41,859 nucleotides of DNA from Anaerolineae bacterium (GCA_016783145.1 JADHXD010000025.1:1-41859); one strand, 5' to 3'; shown: positions 1 through 9,055, counted from the stretch's first letter. Numbers and translations: made by a program. The notes: generated by a model from the letters alone, not told the origin.

Positions 1-69
1 GCTACCGTGTCTTGATCCAGTACCGTCACCATAGGCTAGAATCCTCCTTGGAACCTTGATGCAGGGATA

Positions 70-84
70 AGAAACCGGGTTTCT
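70..84. repeat. Single 15-nt near-palindrome of the 7+1+7 repeat family
   Basis: AGAAACCGGGTTTCT is a perfect 7-bp inverted repeat around one central G. It lies just past the stop codon of the ABC exporter gene, in the otherwise empty 95-bp left edge of the window. It has the same design (AG at the start, CT at the end, 7+1+7) as each arm of the hairpins at 9023-9055 and 21068-21100, but only one arm is present here. It may be a degenerate or half copy of a dispersed REP-like element. Confidence 0.6.
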
Positions 85-95
85 CCGACAGGCTG

Positions 96-1958
96 CTAGT
101 CCGCCAACGAGGCAACAGGCTCGCGTGCTGCGGGCTCTGGCACACCGACGTCCCCCTGCCACAGCCGCACCATCTCTTCGCACGTCTCCAGCAGGTCATC
201 CAGCGTGCCCTGAGCCTCGATCTTACCGTCCTTGAGGACGATGACCTGGTCAGCGCGGCGCAGCGCCGGGCGCCGGTGGGAGACAACCAGGCAGGTCGCA
301 TCGCGCTGCTCGAACACCCGCTCCCAGAGCGTCCGCTCCGTCTCTACGTCGAGCGCGCTGGAGAGGTCATCAAAGACCAGCAGCTCGGGGTCGCGCACAA
401 ACATGCGCGCCGCTGCCGTGCGCTGGCGCTGCCCGCCAGAGATCTTGACCCCCTTGGCACCAAGCATCGTCCCCAGGCCGTGCTCCAGTTCGGCCAGGTC
501 GTCCTCCATTACCGCCAGGCGGACCGCCTCCTGAATGTCTACCTTGTCTTCAGGCAGGCCCATGAGGATGTTGTCCCCCAGTGACTCGCTAAAAAGCAGC
601 GGGACCTGCGCGGTGTAGGCGCTGCGCGGTGGCACAAAGAACGATGCCGGGACCTGGACCAGCTCGCCGTTCCAATAGATCTCACCCGAGTCCTTGGGCA
701 GCAGGCCAAGCAGCGCCCTGAGCAGGGTCGTCTTGCCCGAGCCAACGCGCCCGGTGATGACGGTAAACGTGCCCCGCTCCAGGTACAGATCGATATCTTG
801 GACCCCACGCCCGGTGTCGGGATACGTGCAGGTCAGCCCTTTGACCGTGAGGGAGCCCAGACGATGCCCCTCGGTCTTGACGGTGTACGGCACCTCGGGC
901 AATTCACCGCGCATGTGAACTGGCCCGTGCTCGACCAGGGTCTCCGCGGGCTCGCCCTGCAGCAGCTTGACCATTCGTCCGAGCGACACGCCCACTTGCT
1001 TGTACCAGGCCCAGAATCCGCCTAGCATCCCCGTAAACTCGGTGACAAAGCCCAGGTAGTAGACAAAGAGGGCGAAATCACCCACGGTGAACGTGCCCGC
1101 GCGGATCCCTTGCCCAGAAAGCATCAGGATGGCACCGGTGCCCAGGTTGATCGCGTTCCAAAAGACAGAGTGGAACAGCTCGTGGAACATGCGGTCCTTG
1201 AGGGCTGCCTTGCGCCGCACCTCGTTCAGCTCGCGAAAGTGCCGGAGCATGCGCTGCTCTGCAGTCGCCACCTTGATCGCCTGCGCGGCACCAAACATCT
1301 CGCCGACAAAGTCAGTGATGATGCCCGTGGCCTTGCGCAGTGCCTTGCGGTAGGCCTCGAAGCGTTTGACCGCCAGGTTGGCGAGGACGGTCACTGCGAG
1401 CAGGGGCAAGAACACGATCATCGCGATGCGAGAGTTGATGCCCATCATCACCACCATGGAGACGATGGCAAAGATGCCAAATGAGAACGGAAAGACAGCC
1501 TCGACGATGAACCCCGAGAACTCCTGCACGTCTCCGCGGAATCGGCTGATCGCCTCCCCGGGTGAGCCCGGCACAGCGCGCGCACCGGGCCGGTCGAGGA
1601 TGCTGCTGAACATGTTCTTGCGCAGCAGCGCACCGAGCATAAAGCGGTTGAACACGTGCAGGCTAATGTCCCCAAAGATAAAGCCTGTGCGTGCCAGGGC
1701 GACGGCCACAACCAACGCGGCCAACGCATACGGGCTGTAGCTGACCTGGGCATCCCCGGTCAGGGTGTCGAAAAAGGCGCGCATGATGAATCCCGTGACC
1801 TGGAACCCAACCGCAAAGACCACCACATTCACCACCAGCAAGGCCACAAAGAGCCACGGCTGGAACAGCATCAGCTTGCCCAGGTACTTCCAGGTCGGCA
1901 GCCTGGGCAGGTCGTCCTGTTCATCCTCGGTCTTGGACTTGGTTTCGATATCACTCAT
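96..1958 (-). CDS. ABC exporter half-transporter, degenerate-site subunit
   Basis: 620-residue fused permease/ATPase of the ABCB/MsbA type. Hydrophobic segments fill residues about 30-325 and the nucleotide-binding domain about 365-610. Visible motifs are Walker [10 protein letters not shown] (403-411), Q-loop Q451, signature ISGGQ (506-510), Walker B LLVFDD (526-531) and H-loop H561. The residue after the Walker B Asp is Asp531 instead of the catalytic Glu, the hallmark of the degenerate site in heterodimeric exporters such as TM287/288. The start ATG overlaps the stop of the upstream gene by 4 bp (ATGA), so the two are translationally coupled and probably form one heterodimer. The substrate (drug, lipid or peptide) cannot be read from the sequence. 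Confidence 0.93.
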   Translation of the reverse strand: MSDIETKSKTEDEQDDLPRLPTWKYLGKLMLFQPWLFVALLVVNVVVFAVGFQVTGFIMRAFFDTLTGDAQVSYSPYALAALVVAVALARTGFIFGDISLHVFNRFMLGALLRKNMFSSILDRPGARAVPGSPGEAISRFRGDVQEFSGFIVEAVFPFSFGIFAIVSMVVMMGINSRIAMIVFLPLLAVTVLANLAVKRFEAYRKALRKATGIITDFVGEMFGAAQAIKVATAEQRMLRHFRELNEVRRKAALKDRMFHELFHSVFWNAINLGTGAILMLSGQGIRAGTFTVGDFALFVYYLGFVTEFTGMLGGFWAWYKQVGVSLGRMVKLLQGEPAETLVEHGPVHMRGELPEVPYTVKTEGHRLGSLTVKGLTCTYPDTGRGVQDIDLYLERGTFTVITGRVGSGKTTLLRALLGLLPKDSGEIYWNGELVQVPASFFVPPRSAYTAQVPLLFSESLGDNILMGLPEDKVDIQEAVRLAVMEDDLAELEHGLGTMLGAKGVKISGGQRQRTAAARMFVRDPELLVFDDLSSALDVETERTLWERVFEQRDATCLVVSHRRPALRRADQVIVLKDGKIEAQGTLDDLLETCEEMVRLWQGDVGVPEPAAREPVASLAD

Positions 1959-3802
1959 GCCAATACTTCCTCCATGCCCGTCTGCAGCAGGCTGTAGAAG
2001 CGTGAGGTTGGGTCAGTGGCCAGGCGCGCCCGGTCGCCGTACTCGCGGATGTGCCCGCTTTCGAGGATCATGATCTCGCCGGCGCGCTGCACCGTGCCCA
2101 GCCGGTGGGCGATGACGATCGCGGTGCGGTTTTCCACAAGTTTGTCGACCGCGCGCTCGATCAGGTGCTCCGTCGCCGGGTCCAGGCGCGAAGAGGCCTC
2201 GTCAAGGATGACCAGCCCGGGGTCCTTGAGAAAGATGCGCGTAAAGGCCAGGAGCTGCTGCTCGCCCGCCGACAGTCCGCCCCCGCCCGATTCCAGCTTC
2301 GTGTTCAGGCCGTCAGAGAGAGAGTCGACCCAGTCGCCCAGGCCCAGGTCCTGGATCACCTGCAAGATCCGTTCGTCGGAGATGCTCTCGTCGAAAAAGG
2401 TCAGGTTATCCCGCACGGTGGCGTGGAAGAGCTGGATGTTTTGCGTGACCATGCCCACCCGCTGCCGCAGATCGAGCAGGGACATCTCGCGGATGTCCGC
2501 CGCTGTACCGTTCTGCGACAACGTAATCGCTCCCTGGTCGGGGTCGTAGAGACGAAAGATCAGCCGTGTGAGCGTGGTCTTGCCGCTGCCCGTGCGCCCC
2601 AACAGGCCGAGGATCGTGCCCGGCTGCAGGTTGAACGAGATGTCGTGCAGGACCATCTCTTTCTCCTTCGGCTGCTCACCCTCCGCGGGAGCATCGCCCG
2701 CCTCAGACTCGGCTTCTTTCTCTTCCGAGTCCTTTGTTTTTGCATCATCGTACCCAAAGGAGACCTCTTTGAACTGCACGGCCAACGGGCCGGGTCCGAT
2801 CGCTACCGCCCCCATCTTGTCCGTCTCTATGACCTTGCGCTCAGTGTCCATCAGTTCGCGGATGCGGCTGATGCTGGCCCCCGCCTGCTGCAGGTTCTGC
2901 ATCTGCCGGGTGATGCGGTTGATGGGCATCATCAGCATATTGCTATAGTAGAAGATGATGTACACCGTGCCGATCGTGATGGTCCCTTGAGAGTAGAGAT
3001 AGGCGCTCATGGCAAAGGCAACGGCGTTGCTGACCGCAAAGAGAAACTCGATCAGGTTGATCATGATGTTGAACATCATCACCGCTTTGAACGTCTTGCG
3101 CATCAGGTCGCGCATCAGGCCGTAGAAGCGGCGCATGACGTAGGGTTTGGCTCCGGAGGAACGGATGTCCTCGGTGCCCGCCAGGCGCTCCTCCAGAAAG
3201 CCGAACTGCTCGGCGCTGGCCTCGCGCTCGGCCTTCCAGTGCGGGGAGGCCAGATCGCGCATGCGCCACAGGGCGGCGAGGGCAATGGCGGCAAAGACAC
3301 TGAGCGAGAGGCCCACGCGCCAGTCTTCACGGTAGAGCAGGACCAGCACGCCGACCAGCAGCAGCGCATTGCCAAAGACCTGGACCACGAACTGCGAGAA
3401 AAAGTTAGACAGGGCGGTGATGTCGCCGTCGATGCGCTCGATCATCTCGCCGGGCGTGCGGGCGTTGTGAAAGGACATATCGAGGTAAAGGCAGTGCTCG
3501 GCCACGTCTGCCCGGAGGGCGTTGGTGGTCGTCCAGCCCACGTTCTCGCTGACATAAGTGGCCCACACAGAGGCGATCTGCTGTGCCAGGGCCACGCCCA
3601 TAAAGAGCAGGGCTGACTGCCAGAGCGTGTCTATGCCACTACCCGACTTGGCGGTGTCGATAAAGCCCCGCATAATCTGCGGGTTGACCAACTGCAGGCC
3701 GATGTTGCTGAACAGCAGCCCGGCTAACAGCAGAGACAGGGACCACTGCGGCTTCAGATAGGTGACCAGGAGCTGCCAATACTGCCTGAGAGGGATCTTC
3801 AC
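1955..3802 (-). CDS. ABC exporter half-transporter, canonical-site subunit
   Basis: 615-residue permease/ATPase partner of the gene at 96-1958. Membrane segments occupy about 20-295. Motifs are Walker [10 protein letters not shown] (402-410), Q454, signature LSAGE (510-514), Walker B LVILDE with Glu535, and His566, so it carries the catalytic Glu the partner lacks. An acidic, Glu/Lys-rich insertion (about 354-382) sits between the A-loop region (FGYDD) and the next beta strand and is not usual for the family. I chose GTG at 3802 because GGAAGGGG lies just upstream and the family alignment begins there. The frame stays open upstream to 4174, but that extra stretch is Arg/Ser/Cys-rich, lacks family similarity and runs over the predicted promoter. 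Confidence 0.92.
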   Translation of the reverse strand: MKIPLRQYWQLLVTYLKPQWSLSLLLAGLLFSNIGLQLVNPQIMRGFIDTAKSGSGIDTLWQSALLFMGVALAQQIASVWATYVSENVGWTTTNALRADVAEHCLYLDMSFHNARTPGEMIERIDGDITALSNFFSQFVVQVFGNALLLVGVLVLLYREDWRVGLSLSVFAAIALAALWRMRDLASPHWKAEREASAEQFGFLEERLAGTEDIRSSGAKPYVMRRFYGLMRDLMRKTFKAVMMFNIMINLIEFLFAVSNAVAFAMSAYLYSQGTITIGTVYIIFYYSNMLMMPINRITRQMQNLQQAGASISRIRELMDTERKVIETDKMGAVAIGPGPLAVQFKEVSFGYDDAKTKDSEEKEAESEAGDAPAEGEQPKEKEMVLHDISFNLQPGTILGLLGRTGSGKTTLTRLIFRLYDPDQGAITLSQNGTAADIREMSLLDLRQRVGMVTQNIQLFHATVRDNLTFFDESISDERILQVIQDLGLGDWVDSLSDGLNTKLESGGGGLSAGEQQLLAFTRIFLKDPGLVILDEASSRLDPATEHLIERAVDKLVENRTAIVIAHRLGTVQRAGEIMILESGHIREYGDRARLATDPTSRFYSLLQTGMEEVLA

Positions 3803-3956
3803 GCCCCTTCCTTTCAGCTTGCTTTCCTCACGCGTCCTTGCCGGCCCCCCGCGCCGGCACCACGGCTCTTGCGGGACCAGGGACGCCACACGCACCGCCC
3901 TTTGCCAACCACAGCTATCACGCCAAAGGGCCACGCGGTGCCATGGCCCTGCCTTT

Positions 3957-3984
3957 ATTGTACCACAAAAAGCACACTTTGCAA
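3957..3984 (-). promoter_or_regulatory. Candidate sigma70 promoter of the ABC exporter operon
   Basis: On the minus strand, TTGCAA (3984-3979) and TACAAT (3962-3957) are separated by 16 bp. The -10 is a 5/6 match and the -35 a 4/6 match. Transcription would start near 3950, about 150 nt before the chosen GTG at 3802, which supports rejecting the long upstream extension of that reading frame. Confidence 0.55.
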
Positions 3985-4136
3985 TGCATGCCCGGCGCAT
4001 AGGGATACGCCTGCTACGGCTCGGTCTGACTTTGCATGCAGCAGCCCCATTCCCTCCCCCGTGGCGGAGCCGCGAGGGTGATTGAGGTAGGGGGCATTCC
4101 GGACGAGCCCCATGCGACCCTGAGGACAAGCGCGAT

Positions 4137-4165
4137 TTGACAGAATGCGCCAACTGCCGTATGCT
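4137..4165 (+). promoter_or_regulatory. Candidate sigma70 promoter of the ThuA-like gene
   Basis: TTGACA (4137-4142), a 17-bp spacer and TATGCT (4160-4165). The -35 is perfect. The predicted transcript starts near 4172 and has a leader of about 150 nt. The same TTGACA-17-TATGCT pair occurs at 22468-22496. Confidence 0.65.
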
Positions 4166-4320
4166 TTGGCGCAAGATATGCTGGTCCTGTGGCTGGCGAT
4201 CGTTTCACAGCGGGCCATCGATCCGCTGGAGCAGCGGTACGACCCACGACGTCGAGACACAGGCGCTGGCTTTTGCCCGTTTCCCATCACATCGGTACAA
4301 CTGTCCAAAGGAGCGAAAAC

Positions 4321-5043
4321 ATGACAAGGAAAGCACTGATCGTTTGGGGCGGCTGGCTCGGTCACGAGCCAGAACAGGTTGCCGAAGTCTTTAGACGCAC
4401 GCTAGTGGGCGAGGGGTTCTCTGTAGAGGTCTCTGATACGCTGGAATCCCTTGAGAATGCCGAAAAGCTCGGCGGGCTGCACCTCATCGTGCCCGTGTGG
4501 ACGATGGGAGAGATCAGCCGGGAACAGTGCGCTGCCGTCAGCGACGCTGTAACCAACGGAACGGGCATCGCCGGATGCCACGGAGGAATGTGCGACGCAT
4601 TCCGCACCAGCGTGCAGTGGCAGTTCATCACTGGGGGCAACTGGGTATCCCATCCCGGCGGCGATGGGGTGAACTATGTGGTGAACATCAAGCAAAGCTC
4701 CAGCCCTCTGGTTGCGGACATCCAGGACTTTCAGGTCAGCAGCGAGCAGTACTATCTTCACGTGGATCCGGCCGTCGAGGTCCTGGCCACCACCCGTTTC
4801 CCGACCGTGACCTGGTATCACTCCTCGAATCGCGCGGTAGACATACCGGTCGTCTGGACCAAGCGCTGGGGAGTCGGAAGGGTGTACTATAACTCGCTGG
4901 GGCACCACGCCGACATCTTTGACATTCCCGAGGCGCTGGAACTGATGCGCCGGGGATTCCTCTGGGCGGCAGAGGGCAAGGACATCGCCGTCGAGCAAGG
5001 ACTCGATGGCAGCATCTACACCAGCGATCGGAAGATGTTCTAG
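4321..5043 (+). CDS. ThuA-like protein (trehalose-utilization ThuA domain)
   Basis: 240 residues, essentially one ThuA domain, a class-I-glutamine-amidotransferase-like fold. Family landmarks are CHGGM (86-90), the HPGG segment (111-114), SEQYYLHVDP (141-150, the usual position of the D-E-x-Y-Y stretch) and GRVYYNSLGHH (186-196). ATG 4321 has AAAGGAG upstream; the frame is open further 5' but without family similarity. ThuA proteins accompany oxidoreductases that make or process 3-keto sugars (ThuA/ThuB in rhizobia), but the exact reaction of most members is unknown. No signal peptide is visible, so it is probably cytoplasmic. It stands alone in its transcript but is near a sugar-catabolic region rich in Gfo/Idh/MocA proteins, in line with a role in sugar use. 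Confidence 0.85.
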   Translation: MTRKALIVWGGWLGHEPEQVAEVFRRTLVGEGFSVEVSDTLESLENAEKLGGLHLIVPVWTMGEISREQCAAVSDAVTNGTGIAGCHGGMCDAFRTSVQWQFITGGNWVSHPGGDGVNYVVNIKQSSSPLVADIQDFQVSSEQYYLHVDPAVEVLATTRFPTVTWYHSSNRAVDIPVVWTKRWGVGRVYYNSLGHHADIFDIPEALELMRRGFLWAAEGKDIAVEQGLDGSIYTSDRKMF

Positions 5044-5081
5044 GGATCGCTCGGCAACGATCGAACTGCCCGACTCAAAGT

Positions 5082-5112
5082 GCTCCGCGCAAGTCACTCA
5101 CTTGCGCGGAGC
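5082..5112. terminator. Perfect 13-bp hairpin after the ThuA-like gene
   Basis: GCTCCGCGCAAGT (5082-5094) and ACTTGCGCGGAGC (5100-5112) pair perfectly around a 5-nt loop, 38 bp past the ThuA-like stop codon. No U-tract follows on either strand, so it is not a standard intrinsic terminator. It may stabilise mRNA 3' ends or end transcription with help from Rho. Confidence 0.5.
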
Positions 5113-5218
5113 GCGCGTTTGCAGCGAGCCCCCGCAGCAGAGAGACCCTCAGCCGTGACCTTTTATTGCTCCCGCTGGGCTGGCGTGTACCCCTGCTGCA
5201 GCGCGCTTGTATGGCGGA

Positions 5219-5470
5219 TCACTCGTATACCCACTTGTGCAGCCAGGGATCCTCGGTATCCTCCTGGAACTGCCTCAGCTTGGCGCAGAACGCGTCCACC
5301 ATCTCCGCGTACTCGGGTCTTCCGGCCAGATTGGTCACCTCGTCCGGGTCCTGCTCCAGGTCATACAGCTCGAACCGTGGACGGTGTATGTAGGCATCTA
5401 CGGTCCGCGGCCCAAACCTCTCCAGCCCACCGCGGAGAACCCCTTGCAGCGCAGAGACTACTTGACGCAC
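5219..5470 (-). pseudogene. C-terminal remnant of a sulfatase
   Basis: The 83-codon frame carries the typical end of heparan-N-sulfatase-like or arylsulfatase-like enzymes: HRPRFELYDLEQDPDEVTNL followed by a helix and DPWLHKW near the stop. Everything N-terminal is missing, including the C/S-x-P-x-R formylglycine signature and the metal ligands, so no sulfatase activity is possible. The similarity ends at about 5470, exactly where a strong plus-strand promoter begins, so a deletion or rearrangement seems to have removed the rest. Alternatively it could be read as a small hypothetical protein, but I see no ribosome site for it. It suggests an ancestor that desulfated glycans. Confidence 0.75.
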
Positions 5471-5490
5471 TCTCTCACACGGTGTACAAT
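5462..5490 (+). promoter_or_regulatory. Strong candidate sigma70 promoter of the MFS gene
   Basis: TTGACG (5462-5467), 17 bp, TACAAT (5485-5490): both hexamers match 5/6 and the spacing is ideal. The predicted start near 5497 gives a leader of about 150 nt before the MFS start. The promoter lies on the truncation edge of the sulfatase remnant. Confidence 0.7.
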
Positions 5491-5499
5491 CGCTGACGC

Positions 5500-5541
5500 A
5501 AGCGCTTCCACACCTGAGGATAGGATCGGCACGAAGCGCTT
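5500..5541. promoter_or_regulatory. Two identical AAGCGCTT palindromes, LacI-type operator candidates
   Basis: AAGCGCTT occurs at 5500-5507 and again at 5534-5541, centres 34 bp apart, just downstream of the MFS promoter. AA-x-CG-x-TT is the usual core of LacI/GalR-family operators, and a site right after the start of transcription would repress it. No LacI-family gene is in the window. Known: the core consensus. Inferred: that these two copies are bound. Confidence 0.4.
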
Positions 5542-5644
5542 TTTTCTTGAGAAGCGCGCGAGCGCGTGCACAGAATACGAGGGGATACGCCGTCCATCCT
5601 GCGTGTCCTCTCCCTCTCCACCCGGCTCAGCCGCGAGGCCGTAC

Positions 5645-6904
5645 GTGAACCTGAGACTACGCACCCTGTCCCAATTCAACCGCGAGACCCGGCTGCTGAT
5701 CGCCACGTCGGGACTTATGGCCAGCAGCTTCTTTGGCATCCACACTCTGCTCCGGGTGCTCTATGTCCTGCGCCTGGGGCACGGGCCCGAGTACGTGGGT
5801 CTGTTTAGCGCCGCTGGCGCGTTCACGTATACGAGTATGGGCCTGCCCAGCGGGGCATTGAGCAGGCGCTTTGGCGTGCGCCGGATCATGCTCGCCGGCG
5901 GGTTGGTCACGATCGCCGGGATGGTGGTGCTGCCGCTGACCGAGCACCTGCCCGCGCAGGTAGGGGAGTTCTGGCCGATCGCATCTCAGATGGTGCTTAT
6001 TGCCGGTTGGTCGATGTTCAACGTGAACCTGGTACCCGCGCTGATGTCCGTGACCACGGACAGGGAGCGGAACCACGCCTACGCGATCAACGGCGTGATC
6101 AAGGGGATTGGCACCTTCCTTGGGACCACCATCGGCGGTGTGCTGCCCGGCCTGTTCGCCAGCGCGTTCGCTCTGTCGCTGGACGGGCCGAGGCCATACG
6201 GATATGGGATCTGGGTGAGCGCGGTCGTCGGACTGGCGGCGCTCACCCCGCTCACCCGGCTGGGCACGCTGGAGCGACCGGCCCCCTTCCGGCAGGCGGA
6301 GGGGCTCGCAAAGTTCCCCGTATTGCCTGTCGCACTGATGCTCGCGTACGTCTACCTGAGCCACTCTGCGTGGGCGGTCTGCCGGGCGTTTTGCAGCGCC
6401 TACATGGACACGGTCCTGGCCCTACCCGCTTCCACGATCGGGCTGATCACCAGCGTAGGCCAATTCGTTTCGATCCTGTCGCCTCTGCTGGCCCCACGAC
6501 TGGCCCGCTATCGCGGGGATGGGTGGACGCTGATGGTCGTCTCCCTGGGCATGGGGATCAGCCTGCTGCCCCTGGCCCTGGCGCCTCACTGGGCAGCCGT
6601 GGGCCTTGGGAGTACAGGCATCCTGGCCCTGGCAGCGGTGCGGCTTCCTGCCCTCCAGGTCTTCCAGATGGAATTGGTGGACACGCGGTGGCGCGCGCTG
6701 GCTTACGGCGCAGCGTCGATGGCGATGGGCCTGAGCTTTGGCTCGACCAGCCTGCTGGGCGGCTATGTCATCGCTGCGATGGGATATCGAGCCATCTTTC
6801 TGCTGGGCGCCGGGCTGAGCGTGGCTGGTTCCGGGGTGATGTGGGTCCTCTGCAAGCAGCAGGGCGTCCTGCGCAGAGCACCCGTCCCCCACGCGGACGC
6901 GTAG
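5645..6904 (+). CDS. MFS transporter, 12 membrane segments
   Basis: 419-residue major facilitator with evenly spaced hydrophobic helices through its length. It has the basic cytoplasmic loop typical of MFS between helices 2 and 3 (GALSRRFGVRR). The chosen start is GTG 5645 (GAGG about 7 nt upstream); ATG 5720 would cut into the first helix and the longer open frame runs through the leader. Sequence alone does not give the substrate. Its place before an aldo/keto reductase and a dehydrogenase suggests sugar or sugar-derivative uptake, or efflux. The next gene follows after about 50 bp, so AKR and dehydrogenase are probably on the same transcript, under the twin AAGCGCTT sites. Confidence 0.88.
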   Translation: MNLRLRTLSQFNRETRLLIATSGLMASSFFGIHTLLRVLYVLRLGHGPEYVGLFSAAGAFTYTSMGLPSGALSRRFGVRRIMLAGGLVTIAGMVVLPLTEHLPAQVGEFWPIASQMVLIAGWSMFNVNLVPALMSVTTDRERNHAYAINGVIKGIGTFLGTTIGGVLPGLFASAFALSLDGPRPYGYGIWVSAVVGLAALTPLTRLGTLERPAPFRQAEGLAKFPVLPVALMLAYVYLSHSAWAVCRAFCSAYMDTVLALPASTIGLITSVGQFVSILSPLLAPRLARYRGDGWTLMVVSLGMGISLLPLALAPHWAAVGLGSTGILALAAVRLPALQVFQMELVDTRWRALAYGAASMAMGLSFGSTSLLGGYVIAAMGYRAIFLLGAGLSVAGSGVMWVLCKQQGVLRRAPVPHADA

Positions 6905-6955
6905 CCTTTGCTTTCTCCCCACGGTCGTCGGGATCTGAGGAAAGAGGAGATCGAG

Positions 6956-7939
6956 ATGGAATACCGGAAGCTGGGCGGAACGGGGGTCAGGGTATCGGCA
7001 GTCAGCCTGGGCACGGGGGGACAGTGGGGCGGGCGGGTCGACCGGGGGGCGGCCAAGCGGATCGTCGCTGCCGCGCTCGACAGCGGGATCAACTACATCG
7101 ACACCGCCAACATCTATGGCACCTGGTACGATGGCAAGCCGCTCGCCGAGGAGTTCCTGGGCCTTGCCCTGGAGGGCGTTCGGGAGCGGATCGTGCTGGG
7201 GACCAAGGGCTGCCAGCGGTTGGGGGATGGGCCGAACGCCTGGGGCGCGTCGCGCTACAACCTGATGAACGCCCTCGAAGCCAGCTTGCGCCGCCTGCGC
7301 ACCGACCACGTCGACCTCTACCAGATCCATCTCTACGATCCGGAAACGCCGATGGAAGAGACCATGCGCACGCTGGAAGACTTGGTGCGTTCGGGCAAGG
7401 TGCGCTACATCGGCTCCTCGCAGTACCAGGCCTGGCAGATCTGCACCTGCAACGACCTCGCAGACCGCTACGGGTGGGCGCGCTTTGTCACCACGCAGGC
7501 GCATTACAACCTGCTCGAGCGCGAGGCGGAGGCGGAGCTGCTGCCCTTTTGCCGGGCGAGGAACGTCGGCCTGCTCCCCTACTTTGCCCTGGCCAATGGC
7601 CTGCTGGCCGGGCGGTACTCGCCGGGCGAGCCACCACCGGCGGACAGCCGCGCGGCGGCGTTCGAGCGCACGCGGCGCTACCTGGGCAGGTACGGCACGC
7701 CGGCCAATTATGTCACGATCGGAAAGCTCACCGAGTACGCCCGGCAGCGCGGGCACACGCTGGCCGACCTGGCAATCGCCTGGCTGCTGGCCGAGCCGGT
7801 CGTCGCTACGGTCATCACCGGAGCCAGCAGCGCGGAGCAGATCGCAGCCAACGCACGCGCGGCTGCGTGGAAGCTGAACGCGAGCGAGGCCGCCGAGGTC
7901 CGGGCCATACTCGGGAGCGAAGGTGGGACACAGGAATAA
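6956..7939 (+). CDS. Aldo/keto reductase
   Basis: 327-residue (beta/alpha)8 NADPH-dependent oxidoreductase. The catalytic tetrad is visible: Asp49, Tyr54, Lys84 and His125. Members with this look (early GTGGQWGG turn, IDTANIYG, QIHLYDP) include L-glyceraldehyde-3-phosphate reductases and sugar or inositol dehydrogenases of the AKR superfamily. ATG 6956 follows AAAGAGGAG at a good distance; the open frame from 6908 has no support. It lies between the MFS and MDR genes and is 13 bp from the latter, so the three likely act on one substrate. Confidence 0.92.
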   Translation: MEYRKLGGTGVRVSAVSLGTGGQWGGRVDRGAAKRIVAAALDSGINYIDTANIYGTWYDGKPLAEEFLGLALEGVRERIVLGTKGCQRLGDGPNAWGASRYNLMNALEASLRRLRTDHVDLYQIHLYDPETPMEETMRTLEDLVRSGKVRYIGSSQYQAWQICTCNDLADRYGWARFVTTQAHYNLLEREAEAELLPFCRARNVGLLPYFALANGLLAGRYSPGEPPPADSRAAAFERTRRYLGRYGTPANYVTIGKLTEYARQRGHTLADLAIAWLLAEPVVATVITGASSAEQIAANARAAAWKLNASEAAEVRAILGSEGGTQE

Positions 7940-7952
7940 GGAGAGGACATCC

Positions 7953-9014
7953 GTGGAAACCAGAGTCGTAACCCTTGACATTGGCGAGATCACCATCGAC
8001 ACCGTGACGCTGCCCGACGTTGGGCCCAATCAGGTGTTGGTCAAGACACACCAGGCATCGGTGTGTGGTTCAGAGAGATATCACTACCGGGGGATCGGCG
8101 TGAGGCCCCAGGATGAGGCCCGAGGACGGCCTGACGAGCGCGCCCATCGCCTCGGTACCGGCTGTACAAAGCACGCCTATCCGATAGGACCCCTCGGTCA
8201 CGAAGGTGGAGGCACGATCCTAGAAGTGGGCTCTGCGGTCAAAGAATACTGGGGCGGTGGTAAGGTCTCGGTGGGCGACCGGGTGGGCAGCCTGGTGTAC
8301 CCTACCTACACCGACTACTGGGTGGCGGATATCGACCGCGTGCAGCCCATTCCCGAGGGCGTGTCCTTTGAGGTGGGATGCCTGTACGAGGCCCTGACGT
8401 GTGCCGCCTGGGCCGCGATCCACATGGGCGTCAAGCTCGGAGATACGGTGGCGGTCAATGGCGCCGGGTTTGCGGGCAATGTGATGCTGCAGGGCGCGCT
8501 CAAGTCCGGTGCGTCACAGGTCATCGCGATCGACGTCGTCGACGGAAAGCTGGACCTGGCCAAGGCACTGGGCGCCCACGCGACGATCAACGCGCGCGAG
8601 GACGATCCCATCCAGGCGGTGAACGATCTGACCGGCGGAGAGGGAGTGGACGTCGCCGTGGAGGCTGTTGGCGGTACGGGGATCGGCCTCGTTCAGGCCC
8701 TGGGCATGGTCGCACACAACGGCATCCTCGCCCTGTACGGGGACAACTATGCCCCCGTCCCCGAGTTCTGCTTCCACCGCTTCCACGAGGATGGCCTAGA
8801 GGTGCGCAACCTGAACGCGATGCACTATACCAAGCTGCAGGCCATCGAGAACGCGAGGGAAGCATACAGGGCCGTGCAGCGAGGGGTCTTTGACATCGAG
8901 ATCCTTCTCGAGCACTCGGACCGCTACAGGCTGGACGAGATCGCGGACGTGTTCGCCCGGGAGGCAGAGTCCCTGGACACGCAGCGTTCGATCAAGACGC
9001 TGATCATTCCCTGA
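7953..9014 (+). CDS. Zinc-type MDR alcohol/polyol dehydrogenase
   Basis: 353-residue medium-chain dehydrogenase. Catalytic zinc ligands are likely Cys38, His83 with Glu84 (LGHEGGG), and a third near Glu146 or Cys150. The Rossmann loop is NGAGFAGNV (169-177). The four-cysteine structural-zinc lobe of classical members is absent; a short variable loop (about 50-80) fills its place. The start is GTG 7953 with GGAGAGG upstream, 13 bp after the AKR stop. It probably oxidises a sugar, polyol or related alcohol with NAD(P); similar proteins are annotated as threonine or sorbitol dehydrogenase-like, and I cannot choose among these. Confidence 0.88.
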   Translation: METRVVTLDIGEITIDTVTLPDVGPNQVLVKTHQASVCGSERYHYRGIGVRPQDEARGRPDERAHRLGTGCTKHAYPIGPLGHEGGGTILEVGSAVKEYWGGGKVSVGDRVGSLVYPTYTDYWVADIDRVQPIPEGVSFEVGCLYEALTCAAWAAIHMGVKLGDTVAVNGAGFAGNVMLQGALKSGASQVIAIDVVDGKLDLAKALGAHATINAREDDPIQAVNDLTGGEGVDVAVEAVGGTGIGLVQALGMVAHNGILALYGDNYAPVPEFCFHRFHEDGLEVRNLNAMHYTKLQAIENAREAYRAVQRGVFDIEILLEHSDRYRLDEIADVFAREAESLDTQRSIKTLIIP

Positions 9015-9022
9015 TGGACCGA

Positions 9023-9055
9023 AGGTGCCAGGCACCTGGCAGGTGCCTGGCACCT
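9023..9055. repeat. 15-bp hairpin repeat between convergent genes
   Basis: Arms AGGTGCCAGGCACCT (9023-9037) and AGGTGCCTGGCACCT (9041-9055) are exact reverse complements with a GGC loop. Each arm is itself a 7+1+7 palindrome. It fills the 40-bp gap between the MDR dehydrogenase and the DUF362 gene and touches the latter's stop codon. It has the same architecture as 21068-21100. It could act as a bidirectional terminator or be a REP-like mobile palindrome. Confidence 0.75.

Larger units (their letters stand above)
3803..4320. other. 518-bp divergent intergenic region
   Basis: This gap separates the minus-strand exporter operon from the plus-strand ThuA-like gene. It holds the two outward-facing promoter candidates listed separately and no convincing small gene. 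Two related words, TTTGCAATGCATGC (3979-3992) and TTTGCATGCA (about 4031-4040), are the only repeated motif I noticed; their role is unknown. Confidence 0.5.

Noticed and set aside
2051..3616. 521-codon plus-strand frame opposite the ABC gene
   Set aside because: Antisense shadow of a clear coding region in GC-rich DNA; composition (His/Gln/Arg-rich) is not protein-like.
3803..4174. 124-codon N-terminal extension of the second ABC gene
   Set aside because: Arg/Ser/Cys-rich, no family similarity, and it would run across the predicted promoter; GTG 3802 has a good ribosome site.
5082..5112. Standard Rho-independent terminator after the ThuA-like gene
   Set aside because: The stem is perfect but no run of T follows on either strand, so only a weak terminator or processing role is claimed.
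6007..7971. 654-codon plus-strand frame across the MFS and AKR genes
   Set aside because: Crosses two well-supported genes in another frame; Gly/Arg/Pro-rich with no recognisable domain.
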